Shown here piece after piece: positions 23,711 to 34,282 of a stretch of 64,000 nt of DNA. Where the stretch lies: assembly GCA_021399435.1 (NCBI GenBank), contig JAJTUP010000052.1, positions 248,001 through 312,000 on the forward strand, read 5' to 3'. Every line of letters starts with the position of its first letter. Positions within the stretch are counted from its first letter, which is position 1. The position numbers were made by a program, and so were the translations under genes. This DNA comes from Diaporthe sp. PMI_573 (Eukaryota; Ascomycota; Sordariomycetes; Diaporthales; Diaporthaceae). The notes under the pieces are model-generated. The model worked only from the letters and a program-made list of their open reading frames with translations. It did not search any database and was not told where the DNA came from.

Positions 23711-24246
23711 GAATCATTTTATATTAATTGAAACTTTGAGCTGCAGATCCCGCAGAATGTCGCAGGGCTATCCTCATGAGGTCTTGACTGTGACGGCAGC
23801 CACGGTAGGCAAGCCACCTGGCCGTCACAAGGACCCTAACCCTTAGCCCCACAGTCGCGTCAAGACTTCGCGAGCCAGGGACCGCCAGAGCTTCGCTCTC
23901 CCCTTTCTTTTCCTCTCCTCAGCTTAGAATATTCGTTGATAGCGCCAATAGACCCAGCTCCCATGCTGCATCTCGTGCTGGCCGTGACAGAAACACTACC
24001 ATGTGGCAAATGAAATACAATGGAAAAAGTCTTTCCATTTCTCAAACTTAGTTAAAAGTACGGGGCTTTAGGGAAGGCGGTACCAGAGGTCGTCTCGGTT
24101 TTCATCCGTCTTGCAGAAAAGCCATTATTCACAGCCCATCAGCCATAAAAAGCTGTAGAAGACAAGTTAGACGACGAAGAAAACATTCGGTCCCAGATCA
24201 TAGTGTCTAACTATGGGCTAAGCGGTCAATTGATTCTTTTTAAATT
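23711..24246. other. Gene-free stretch with imperfect inverted repeats
   Basis: Nested inverted words: GTCTTGAC near 23783 with GTCAAGAC near 23854, and GTGACGG near 23790 with CCGTCAC near 23820. They may be a degraded MITE. No target duplication could be fixed. Confidence 0.35.
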
Positions 24247-24567
24247 CTAGAAATATCCAAATTTCGCCTGTTCCGAGATGGCCTCGAGTGCGTGTATCAG
24301 TGGAATTAGGAACGCTGTACTATCGTTGTAGGCGATAACATGTCCAACGACGTTCCCACTTGCGTCATCAATGACCCAAGAGCCGGGATCACCCTGCCGG
24401 AGAGGTGAAGGATAGAGTGAAGCCTCGATGTTTACGATATTGAACGAGGTTGAGATCAACGCTGCGATGATGGACACCTTGCGGAGGACGTTGTTCACGG
24501 AAATGGTAGCCTTGGGTGACGACAAGGCGCCCATTCTAAACGTGCCGCCCCGGTATTGATCAGGCAA
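24247..24567 (-). pseudogene. Serine-protease-like domain fragment with catalytic Ser replaced
   Basis: The minus-strand frame has no ATG start (TTG at the open end). It contains SPLRQGDPGSWVIDDASGNVVGHVIAYNDSTAFLIPLIHALEAI. This matches, from memory, a widespread fungal trypsin-fold module with GDSGSWVVD...GxVxGH and AYVIPL. The Ser of GDSG is Pro here, so this copy cannot be a functional serine peptidase. The upstream part is not seen. A relic is most likely. Confidence 0.5.
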
Positions 24568-24909
24568 GGAAGATCACTATGGCTTTCACCGAGCCGGCAG
24601 TCTTCCAGATGACTTGCTTCTCCTTCCATAAGGAATCCAACACTAGTTTCTACAGTCTACGATTCCCCTACATCTTAAAGATCCACTCCGACAGGACCTT
24701 CAACGATTGTCTCACTTTCCAGGAGCTACAAGTGGTGGAATTTTAAGTGAGTAGAGTGGTCGGCGCAGATATTGTTTAAAATGTTGTGAATAATCAAGAA
24801 TCAAATAATGGACAAGGAACCACGGCTAGGAATGAGATCGGCGGAGGCGCCCTATAGAGATTGATGAAAGTCGTTTCTTTAAGCATCTCAACGACGTTGG
24901 TGTGGAGTT

Positions 24910-25347
24910 TTGGCAGGGCTTGCTGATGGGCCCATAAGGGATGATGCGTTGGTCAGTTGGGCCGGCATAAAGACGGCATGTGCGATAACAAGATATATTA
25001 GAGACAGAATTGTCGGAAAGTCGATAATCTTCCCGGAAGAACAGCCAATCTCCCCAGAGGCTCAAGACATCATCAGTTCCTTTTGCAACGCCGACCCGAT
25101 TAGCAGGCTGGGTAGTAGAGGCGGCGCGAAGATGGTTAAGGAGCACCCTTTCTTCCGCTACGTGAATTGGGACGACATCTTGAACCGACGGCACAAAGGC
25201 CCCATAGTTCCGCACATCAGGTTCCTCGGAGACGCGCAGTTCTTTGGAATATATCCGGAGGAAGACTCCACCAGTGACAGGTACACCGAGAGCTCAGGAA
25301 GAAATATGATAGATACTTCCAGGATTTCTAGAGCAGGTCGGAACTGA
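24910..25347 (+). pseudogene. AGC-type protein kinase, C-lobe and tail fragment
   Basis: The frame reads RDRIVGKSIIFPEEQPISPEAQDIISSFCNADPISRLGSRGGAKMVKEHPFFRYVNWDDILNRRHKGPIVPHI. This is the helix G-I region of AGC kinases (FP-x5-ISPEAQDLI, DPxxRLG, HPFF, VNWDxI, PxVPxI). It is followed by an AGC-tail-like FLGDAQFFGIYP. The N-lobe, catalytic HRD/DFG loops and activation segment are absent; upstream the frame runs into unrelated sequence. Best match in style is the Rim15/MAST or NDR group. A single relic without catalytic residues. Confidence 0.6.
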
Positions 25348-25919
25348 CAGCTGGTCCTGTAGAGCCTAGCGGGGCTTTCCTTGATACAAACATTTATAGG
25401 GATGAGATTCAGCTAGAAGCATGGTCGGAAATGAGGTATCTTGCAGGGGCAGCGTGGGAGATGAAGTCACTGCATGTCATCCAATCCGTCTCTCCCGCTA
25501 CTTCACTCAATCGCTTCGCGTACGGACCGTACGGAGCTGTTCCAACAGTCGCCATTATAGGCGCGGCACACGTTGCGCCAGTTGGCTCGAACATCCCTAT
25601 CCTCCGGGAGAAAACCCGCTAGAAATGGGGCAAATGAGTCAAGTGTGTCGTCGTCATTGGCGATATAGGCGACACCCGTGCGGGATTGGACTATCCGCTG
25701 GCACACCAGACCATCGAGGTGCGAGGAGTCGCGGTGGACCACAACTACAAGTCCCCCTTGTGGCCGCAAAAGGGAAGACAAGGAAGGACTCCGACAGCTT
25801 GGACCAGTCTTCCAGCGACACTGAGACTGATCAGAGCTCAGAGTACTCGGGAAAAGAATAGCTCTTGACAACAGTCGCTGTCAAGAGCAGGAGGCTAGGA
25901 AGGAGTAGGCGATAGTCAG

Positions 25920-26390
25920 GAAAACTATGGACTGTCCCCCGTTGCACGTCAATATAGGTCTAAACAAAATCCGGTATACAACAGCTCTGATCGATACCGG
26001 TTGCCTATGGCCTGATTAACGAAGCTTTGCAAAGAAACTCCACCTGCCGCGCATCAAGATTTAACCCCGAACTCTGATCCAGCTCAACGTGATCACGCCA
26101 GATGCAATTCAGTATAATATGCTAATATTGATATCGATGGATACCAAAGACGGTTGTACTTCTATGTTATCCCTGATCAGGAAGATGACGTGGTTTTGGG
26201 AAAGTCCTGGATGGTTGCTGACGATGTAATGATCAGGCCTGCGAGAGGGCTGATATATATCGGCGTAGCAGACCACTGGGTCAAGGAAAGAAAGCCAAAC
26301 CAGCAACTATGCAACCCAGAGGTTCGACAACAGACAGGATCAGTGTTCGCAGCTCTGATTAGACGTGGAGGCCAAGTTTATTCATAATTT
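25920..26390 (+). pseudogene. Ty3/gypsy retrotransposon protease region, degraded
   Basis: LHVNIGLNKIRYTTALIDTGCL carries the retropepsin active-site motif (D-T-G) near 25993. After frame breaks the sequence reads YGLINEALQ, then LPRIKI (TAA) PRTLIQLNVI, then FYVIPDQEDDVVLGKSWM (26160-26215), the typical C-terminal flap and ILGxPWM motif of gypsy-class gag-pol. At least two frameshifts and one stop separate these blocks. No reverse transcriptase or LTR was found beside it. The acidic Ser-rich frame just upstream (to 25861) may be the end of gag; unproved. Confidence 0.65.
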
Positions 26391-26932
26391 GATAACTTCT
26401 GCGCGTTTGCAACGAGGGAAAAGATTAGACAGAGGGGCTGCTATGATCTTACACCACAAATGAGCCAGAGGAGCACTTGGCCTGGTCAACCTTACCGTTG
26501 TGGATAAAAACCCCCTGGTACGCTTGGTATGATCGACAGAGGAAGAAGTTTTCAGCCATGTCAAACCTGTTCCTCCTCACCGCAGCTATTGTGATGTTCG
26601 ACTCGGAGAGCTATGCCAATACAATCACGGATGCATGCTCGTTGTTGCTGTTGCTGGCTTTGTATTGCTCATCCAGACGTCTACGCGCAACACATCTATG
26701 AAGGCTGGTATGAGGTTCTGCTCACATGAAATGAATTCCTCCGAGGATTCTTAATACAAAAGCTAACAAAAGTATGTTGTAATCCCTCCCAAATGCCTCT
26801 AAGCCTTACTGCTCCTTAGTAGGATGAACCGCCAAACCCCTGACCCCCTCACTGGCTGTATCCCTGATCACCCCCATGGAAGTACTGTTCGTCATAGCCA
26901 TGGCTGGAACCTTTGCCAGCGTCGGTCCAGCC
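26391..26932. other. Gene-free stretch
   Basis: No motif-bearing frame. Short open frames at 26477-26701 (plus) and 26382-26564 (minus) are unsupported. Confidence 0.3.
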
Positions 26933-27448
26933 TTAATATGTCGTCCTGTCCGCATCCAACTCGTATTCCTGTGGAAGCCCATCAATACGCATTTCGGGAG
27001 GATAGGCGTACATCCAAGAGGCCCCATGAGAATAATCGGCCTGACCAGCAGACCACTCCGTTCCGGCCCCAGAAACGAGCGCAGGCTGCTCCTCGGGCTT
27101 TGTGTCACTACGGTCTGCTTCCTGCCTCTGTGCCTCCGCCTTAGCACGTCGGTCCTTATCGCGCCCCCGCTCAACTTCTCTGCTTTTGGCCACGCGTTGC
27201 CCGATATTCGTGTATGTCTTGTTCATTTTCTCAACTGCCTTTGACCTGCACCCACGACAGATGTGGTCAGGGTTGATAGATTTCACCAAGTCAACCCGTT
27301 CCTTGTCCTTGTGGCCACACCCACCAAAGTCTCCGTTGATCCCTTTAGCAATGTCGCATATCTCATACCCAACAGTGTATTTGTTGAAGATAATGGCATT
27401 GCAGCCCCGCTTAGCGCAACAGACGTCGGCAACCTCCTCACAACACAT
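26933..27448 (-). CDS. Cys-rich hypothetical protein, 171 aa
   Basis: ATG at 27448 gives MCCEEVADVCCAKRGCNAIIFNKYTVGYEICDIAKG... with ten cysteines in the first 65 residues, including CCAKRGC, GGCGHKD and HICRGC. This is a possible zinc-binding or disulphide module of a type seen in many fungal orphan proteins. The second half is polar and charged (KSREVERGRDKDRRAKAEAQRQEADRSD), likely coiled coil or disordered. No signal peptide in this start. The same frame is open upstream to about 27616 and could include a longer N-terminus or exon. Confidence 0.45.
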   Translation of the reverse strand: MCCEEVADVCCAKRGCNAIIFNKYTVGYEICDIAKGINGDFGGCGHKDKERVDLVKSINPDHICRGCRSKAVEKMNKTYTNIGQRVAKSREVERGRDKDRRAKAEAQRQEADRSDTKPEEQPALVSGAGTEWSAGQADYSHGASWMYAYPPEMRIDGLPQEYELDADRTTY

Positions 27449-28658
27449 GGTTGATGGCGACTTTCTAAATGTGGAGCGGAATTTGTGGTGAAAGTATGTA
27501 ACGTCCCCACACCCCTTCCCGCTGATCCCGCGCACCCCACATTCGCGTTCGCGTGTGCACGCGTCTGTAGCCACCCTATATACCGCGGCGGCGAGGCTGA
27601 AAGCAAAAAGGCCCACTTAAGCGAACACGACTGTTGGCTAAACGACAACCACCTCCTCCTGATAGCCAATCGCCAAGACGTGCTGTTGATGCCGGGAGGG
27701 GGATGCAGGAGCGAAATACATGGTTCTCTGACGATATTGGAGGGTGGGAGGCGATCGATGGGAACGATTCAGGCAGCAGATGCGCCACCTTGAACAAGTC
27801 GTAGGCCAGCTGCTGGCTGCAGGTTATGAAGACCAGGAAATCGTCCTAATGGCCATTCGATCGAAGACTAAGGCCCAAATCTAATTGCAGGTGCGGTTGA
27901 TTCTCTACTTGAAGCCGTGTGCTCCTCCATAGTATGAGTCGTCCGTAATCATTCTTCCGGTTGCCTCTCAAATCTGGTCCAGAGATTGCAGAGCAATGCC
28001 CAAAAGCCGGCCCCAAAGCAGGTGATCTCTGAGGCGGGTTCCAATAATCCCTCCCACTCAAGAACAAGGTTCCTCCCGACTCTGTCATTTTCCAGGTGTT
28101 GGCTGTATATATATGAGCCGTTTGACAGCTTATAAACTGTATGGCCGAGATCTATATCTCTGGAAGGTCCCGAAGCGACAATGCAGAGCTCTGGCGAATG
28201 TTCGAGAGTCTCCACGATGGAGGTCCGCTGTTGAGACTGACATATTCAGCAAACATCTTCACGAGCTCTAATGAGTGTCTCCCTACCTCGGGCATGTTCT
28301 CTGCGGACCTGCATTGTTCGGGGAATGCTGCTGACATTATGCTTGGAAGAGATCTGGTTCCAGTATTTTGTAGTCTGAGCGGCTCGAGGATCTCGAGCCG
28401 GAATCGAGATTGTGTGAATCAAAGCCACCTTATATTTGTAACTTATCCTATGCTAGATTAATCTCGAGCAAATGCAGAAACATATTAGGCGAAGAGACAG
28501 TATCCACCAGCGTCTACATGAGGTCACTCGTACCATGGACTTTTCATGCGAATTTTCTCCGGACGCCACATTACTCATCCAGGAAGTCCCAGATAGCCGG
28601 CACAACATGGGGCCCCAGCTCCGCTGGCGGCTAGAGCTACGCTCCGAGGGCAACCAGT
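27449..28658. other. About 1.2 kb of uncertain coding status
   Basis: A minus-strand frame at 27949-28215 (METLEHSPELCIVASG...) has a plausible ATG and an even composition but no domain I recognise. Plus-strand frames at 28141-28461 and 28410-28634 overlap it. I do not assign a gene. Confidence 0.3.
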
Positions 28659-29507
28659 ATGGCACAGACGGAAGTCGCATATCAAACAAGGCGCCATGCA
28701 CTCGCTTGCGTCCAAAATGCCCCCGCCACTCCAAAAGTCTGGGAAGAGCAAGGGGATTGGGCGCAGAAAACACACAAGCTTTTCAGTCTCGCCCAAGAGT
28801 GGGACAAGAAGTCGGAATTCGGTAGGCTCGTTGCCCTAATTTTGAGAACCTACGGTGTTGAGTGCATGTATGTCGAAGCTTGGAGCATCCTCAAGCTAGA
28901 CAGAGGAGCCCCAGATCCTCACCTAACAGCAACCATCATCGACAAATTGGCTCCCCGTCTTTAGGAGAATCGCACATCAGACGGATTTCGTCAGTGGCTG
29001 ACACTCATTCGCAAACTTATCAAACTCTGCGACTATCTACCTTTCATGCCTTTTGACGGTAAGGGCACCATTACCTTTCAACACTTCAAACGATTGACAA
29101 ATAAGGACATCCAACGGCTTTGCAAGCCCCTCGAATGTGACCCACACGCAGAAAGTTTAGGAAAGATCGGCCGAGCATTTCGATCTTGCATCCTGAAGCG
29201 TGAATCATTTTTCTGGCAGGATATCAGTTTTGAATGTCTTTCAAAGCTATCTCAAGATACCCTGCTCCGCCTGCTCACGGTCCGGCGTGGTGATCAATCA
29301 AGCGGAACATGGAACCAGGGCAATCCCGAGGCGACAAACCTCCACACTGTCAGCAAACAGTACGGTACGTGCGAGGACAAAAGGTTCAAGCTCATTGGTC
29401 TTGGTCAGGACTTGGCTTCCAAGCAATCGACTGCTGCGGCGAAGGCCAGAAAACACCGTGAAGTAGTCGGATTACGTGTAGATCGACCTCTGAATAGCTT
29501 CAAGTAG
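28659..29507 (+). pseudogene. Hypothetical protein ORF split by one TAG
   Basis: ATG 28659 starts a frame of 101 codons ending at TAG 28962-28964. The very same frame then stays open for 180 more codons to 29507 (ENRTSDGFRQWLTLIRKLIKLCDYLPF... to ...VGLRVDRPLNSFK). Character is continuous across the stop (helical, Lys/Leu-rich, Trp in similar spacing), so this was one gene of about 282 codons. CTT-TAG-GAG would read Leu-Gln-Glu before one C-to-T change. No family recognised; the start may lie further upstream in another frame. Confidence 0.45.
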
Positions 29508-29625
29508 CGCAATTGGACTTGCAGGTTGGGTACGAAGGTCGAACGTCGAATATGGTAGCGTTTGTGACGCTCGGGTTATGGTTTTGGTGGTGATTTGCAG
29601 CCCAAAAAAAACGGTCGGGTGACAA

Positions 29626-29672
29626 CCCCTTTTTGGCTGCCAACCCCTTTTTGGCGCCCACTGCACCAGCAG
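29626..29672. repeat. Short direct repeat CAACCCCTTTTTGGC
   Basis: Two copies of this 15-mer in tandem with a 3-base spacer, followed by GCCCACTG/CAGTGGGTGC inverted words. They sit exactly at the broken end of the HMGR-like relic, so they may mark an insertion or deletion junction. Confidence 0.55.
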
Positions 29673-29719
29673 TGGGTGCCATGCAATCGGACCCACGGGT
29701 AGCTGCCATTTCTCCAGTC

Positions 29720-30207
29720 TGCTATGATGTTGGCCGTGTTGATGTTCGAACCAAACTGGCCGTTGCGGATGCCTCCATCTTTAGCGATGTTTTGCATCAT
29801 ATACAAGCGGTCTGTAGTACACTTAAACACTGCTTCACAAGCTTGATTGGTAATTGTTCCCCAGACGACAACTTCCACGCCCCTAGGTGACTTCACATTG
29901 CCCCACGACGCGCTCTTGTCGCATATGCCAGCTGACCTTCGATGAAGAAGTCCCGGATGAAGAACTTGGTCTCATAGTTCTCGCGGAGCATATCGCAAGC
30001 ATACTTGGTAGCCTTGGTCACCATGTTTTGTCCGGCAGCGCTGCCGCAGTGATACATACAGAACAGGTGAACGCGGGGACCGATGACCGATGGGTCCAAC
30101 TTCAAGAGCTTTACGTGCTGGCTGGTAGACCCGGCCCACTCGGCAAACTTCTCCCTGAGGGCGGGGATAGCTCGCGCAAAACAGACGGCAGCTCCTGGAT
30201 CGTCGAA
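29720..30207 (-). pseudogene. HMG-CoA-reductase-like fragment with frameshift
   Basis: Read on the minus strand from 30207: FDDPGAAVCFARAIPALREKFAEWAGSTSQHVKLLKLDPSVIGPRVHLF, YHCGSAAGQNMVTKATKYACDML, FFIRDFFIEGQ. After a one-base frame change near 29900: WGNVKSPRGVEVVVWGTITNQACEAVFKCTTDRL and IRNGQFGSNINTANIIA. The layout (G-x-A-x-GQNM, then N-x-NxANI(V)A) corresponds to the NAD(P)H-binding and following part of class I HMG-CoA reductase fold proteins, in a divergent fungal form. No N-terminal substrate-binding region, and identity stops at about 29720. A dead fragment. The family call is from memory and moderately sure. Confidence 0.6.
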
Positions 30208-30560
30208 TTAAATTTGGTTTAAAGGTACCAATATACTCAAAAGCTCATGGGCATTGAATGCAAAGCTTTGAGACACAAACCAATCAAAGTTCATTTTTTC
30301 CCTTCTCCCTATCATGTAAACACTGAAGGACAACCTCTTCTACCCCCGCCCTCGTCCGATGCATGTTGATAACTCTCTTGCAAGTCTCATAACCTTTGTT
30401 AGGCATCAACCAACTTTATCTCCGCAAGATACTTCTAGACCACAGCTCTCGCTCTAGCACCCGCTAATTTCTTGATTCCTTTTCTAAACTACAAGAATAG
30501 TGGCTGTTTCCCAGTGACCGGGCTCGGCTTTGCCAGCAGGGGGAGGCTGCACTGACATCC

Positions 30561-30992
30561 TTAAACTTCTTTCAAACTGTCATAACCTTCTTCCTTTTGT
30601 GCCATCGAATCATACAAGGGTCGTAACATATCGGCAAGAGACTTTGTGAAAGCGCTCATGCCGCCCCTCAAAGCCCGGATTGACTGTTCAATTTGATCGA
30701 TTTTCTCTGTTAATCGGTCTATTTTGTGCAATACCTCCCTCGTATAACTTTCACTGCTTGTAAGCGATTGCTCGAATTGGCACAGTTGTGTTGCCTCATT
30801 GCTATAGGCAGGACTTGAGGGTATGTTAGATTCGGTCGCTGGAAAGTATGTTCTACAAGCTTACCCGAATTCGCCGCCTGCGTGTAGCGGTTGAGTATCC
30901 CAAAGGTTTTTCATATCTGAATCGTAGTTCTGTGTCAACCAATCATTTTCCAGAAGTGGAGTCAAGTCATAGGACTGTTCGGAACTGTCCAT
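30561..30992 (-). CDS. Small two-exon protein with coiled coil, 126 aa
   Basis: Exon 1 is 30865-30992 (ATG at 30992) and exon 2 is 30561-30813; the 51-nt intron has donor GTAAGC, branch CTAACAT and acceptor AAG-type. Frame is kept and the stop is TAA at 30561-30563. The product starts MDSSEQSYDLTPLLENDW and then has an amphipathic heptad region (EVLHKIDRLTEKIDQIEQSIRALRGGMSAFTKSLADMLRPLYDSMAQ), a good coiled coil. The spliced frame and heptads argue for a real gene missed by a simple ORF scan. No family recognised; no signal peptide or membrane span. Confidence 0.6.
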
Positions 30993-33061
30993 GGCGATCG
31001 AATGTTAGATGTGTTAAAATGATTCCAAAGTATGCAGTGCTAGGACTTGGGTGATGTTCGGGTGGGTTTGTCCTCAAGCATAGCAGATGAAAATGCGTTT
31101 CTTACGGGAGTATTTATAACCATGTGCTAGTTTTCATTACCCAACTCCTGAGACATTTAGTGGCTACGCCTTACCCTAACTCACCCTGCCACGTGAATCT
31201 CAAGACGTCCTTTCTAAAAATATCTCGTGCTTTTTTATTTCTCTGACAGAGCCACCATCAAAGACATAATGGATGCGCAAAGGTTTCAGATTTGTGTTGT
31301 TGGAGGTTATGCTCTTGACATCTCTCTTCCCGATTCATCCTGATACAGGGGCTTACTACACCCAAGTCGCCCACTGTAAGCGTTTCAGGATGTTTCACTA
31401 TGACCCTACATGTAAGCCTGATCTAGAATGCAAAAGGACTATCAGGTCGATAGTACTTAATGGATGATGCGGTACAGTATACCGGGGACCCTGTTTAGCA
31501 TATGACAGGACTTTTCAATAATATACCAAATATAGATAACTACCGGTTTTTAGTACTTGTGGTGCACCCATTTCGAGAAGGCAAAGTTGTTTCCGACCTT
31601 GGCCCTCGGATCCTGGATCATGTGGCGGCTGGGTTACATTTGAGAAGATCTCCGAAGTGGTATTGTACCATGTGCCTTAACAAAATGTAGAATATGAGAG
31701 AGGAGGGCACCGGAGTTTTCGAAGAAGAGTTAAGCCGATCCGGCTGAGGTTGTCGATGCTGATTACTCATGTGTTCCAGTGCGGTAGAACGACGGCGGCT
31801 TCCCAAAATCAGTGGTAATCTTGGCCATCATATTCGGCGAAGGCCACTCTCTTTGCCCAAGTATTTCCTTTATTTTCAGTTTCATATTCCAGACTTTGAG
31901 ACAACACTATATATGTAACACTTCTATCCTCTATAAGTACGTAGAAGTCCTAGACTGAATATGCGAAAACGACAATAAAGTACCTTGCCCACCTACCTAC
32001 AAAGTGACTTACACGAATATAGTACATTTACACCACTCCGTAGAGCTGGGTGGGCCGACTCTGGCTGCAAATCAGGGGGTGCGGCAGATCAGGTCCGGGT
32101 ACCTTACTTCATGCCGACGATATCCCCGCACTACTATAAAAGGGGTTCTAGGCCTTGTTTCCGTCTGTCCCACGATTTTTATCGGAAGAAACAAAACTTT
32201 CAAAATATACCATCGTGTCTGAGTCGTATTTGGTGGAGGAAAAGGAATATGAGTGGACAAAAATAAATAATTAGGATTGAAGCAGGACTTATTTATCAGT
32301 AGTGCCTAGACGTCGGCCGCTTTAAATATTTTCCTGGGACATGGGGGGTTCTTCTACTTATATCACCCCCCACCCCCCGCCCTGGTCATGGACACACTGG
32401 CTCCTCGAACATTGGTTTGAGTCAAATGATCCAGCTACTCAAGCAGAGCCATATCCATCCCGTATTTCTGGGGGGACAACGTTTATCCCGCTCATAGGCT
32501 TAGCTTCAACTCGGTGGGTTTCTTGCAGGACTTGGAAGTCCCGCGTCGTGAATGTGAGCCTGCAAGCAGGTGAAAGCGATGAGTGCGAATTGGAGAAATA
32601 TGCTCGAACAGGCGGAGTACTAGAAGTTGCACATTGGGTACTTTGTTGGGATTGCTGATCCCAATTTATCGAAAATACCTCTCATTTCCATTGTTGATTT
32701 TCATTGCAGAAATACGATGCAAAATACAATTTAAGGCAGAAGTGAAACTCTTCGGAAAAAGTACCTTTACTATATTACCCTGCTTTCCTCATTCTCTAGC
32801 CCTTGCCTCGCCATGTTGCTGTTAAGAGCGTGCACTTCTCTACATGTATGTCTATATTTGAATGGCTAGCTGCGTCAGTTCGTTATAGGATTGAGCTAGC
32901 TTTCCAGCACGCCTTCCGAGTCCCGGAGCCTTCGTCAACATCAAGCCTAAGTCTTCCGTTGCCAATTTGAACGATTTTGGTGTTCTTTTCAGGCAATTTG
33001 GTCAGCGATCCCAATAAAGATCATTGGCTCTATTGAGGAACGTTGGCACTAACATATCGAT
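30993..33061. other. About 2 kb without supported genes
   Basis: AT-rich, with several short unsupported frames (31273-31467, 31985-32266, 32341-32658). A TATTTATA-like word near 31110 might be the promoter of the small coiled-coil gene. Nothing else recognised. Confidence 0.35.
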
Positions 33062-33256
33062 ATGTGCAACTGGAAGCAATATTTGTGCGAAAATTGCGAA
33101 ATGGAAACCTCGCAAGAAGAAATTATTACCCAATGTCCTGTTGCAGCTGCCCGCGATACTTGTTGTGCCATTAGTGCCGCTACGTCCGTGACTACGGAGC
33201 AAGTTATAGAGGGTAAATGCGGGCCATGTAATTACCCTACGCCTGTTAGCGATTGA
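33062..33256 (+). CDS. Cys-rich micro-protein, 64 aa
   Basis: ATG 33062 to TGA 33254-33256: MCNWKQYLCENCEMETSQEEIITQCPVAAARDTCCAISAATSV, then KCGPCNYPTPVSD. Eight cysteines in 64 residues include a C-x2-C (ENC) and a terminal CGPC. The layout is like short fungal cysteine-rich orphan proteins with a metal-binding look. No signal peptide. A 67-bp part of this ORF is repeated, mutated, at 34213-34279, so this may itself be a piece of a repeat family. Confidence 0.4.
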   Translation: MCNWKQYLCENCEMETSQEEIITQCPVAAARDTCCAISAATSVTTEQVIEGKCGPCNYPTPVSD

Positions 33257-34212
33257 ATAGCTGCTTGAACGCGTTGGAGCCTGTGGATCTCGTCGAGCCG
33301 GAGCTCCGCCAGCTCCAGGAGGATCGTGATGGACTGCATTATGACGTGGAGTGGACTGGGCACCAGGCCTCGCAAGCATCGGGTCAGCCGGGTCTCGCAC
33401 CTACCAGCTGCGCCTGCTAGACCTGGGCCACCAGCTACGCCAGACCCCTCACCACATCCATATGCGAGAGGCGAAGAATCACAACTACCGCTTGGGCCTT
33501 TCTCCCATCGCCAGCAACGCGGCGATGTCTATTTTGGCATTATGTTTAGTGCTGCCTTGACGTCCCCTAGACAGACCAATATGACAGGTTAGAAGCGTGC
33601 GTGGACAGCTTGTCTAAAAGTACCACACCCGCTACCATCCCTGTCTCAGATGATCCCACCGAGACTAGACTCCAAGAACGCGCTCATCTTCAGAGAGTTG
33701 TACCACTTAGCGCGCTGAAAAATGCAGAAGTTCCACCGCTATAGGATCATAATCAAGCATCCGGCCGGCAACGAGGCCATCTTGGTCTAGAACATCGAAG
33801 GGCCTGTACCCGAAGAAACCGTATGCGTAAGAGTTCCAGATGGCGCGTCTCAATTTGAACCTGAGTCTGAGAGACAGACACTGCCACACAGCCGAGTGGC
33901 TCTCACCTCCACACCCGCCGCACAGGCCAAGCTTACTCTGCGTGCGTACGTTGCAGTGACGCGTCCCGTTCCCGCAGAATACTAGCCTCTGAAAATACTG
34001 CCACTTCACGTCCGGAGGGAGATGAACACGAGCAGGTACCTCTACTACCGTAATGCGGGTCGTAGACCTAGGTACTCCATATAACGAGACTATAGCTAGA
34101 TTCCTAGAGCCACAGTACCACCTCACGTGTATAGTTTTTGCAGCCATTTTCACTCCAATCTCATTTGCTTCTGCGCCACCTCCACATCTGACAAGCCTTT
34201 ATTGTTTCGTAT

Positions 34213-34279
34213 TGTCCTGTCGCAGTTGCCCGCGGTATTTGGTACACCATCAATGCCCCTACATCCGTGACTAAGGAGC
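34213..34279 (+). repeat. Degenerate copy of 33134-33200
   Basis: 67 bp align without gaps to 33134-33200, with 13 mismatches of which 10 are transitions. This marks an old local duplication of the Cys-rich ORF. The minus-strand frame between the copies (33707-34153) has a Cys cluster but no recognised domain. Confidence 0.7.
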
Positions 34280-34282
34280 TTT

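Noticed and set aside
23825..23850. Telomere-like CCCTAACCCTTAG near 23829
   Set aside because: Less than two repeat units, inside a palindromic stretch; chance is sufficient.
25503..25871. Minus-strand 122-codon frame
   Set aside because: Opposite the gypsy-like plus-strand reading; no start or motif; likely a shadow.
33707..34153. 148-codon minus frame with a CGGCGGE-like cysteine cluster
   Set aside because: No recognisable domain, lies between degenerate repeat copies, and lacks intron or promoter support.
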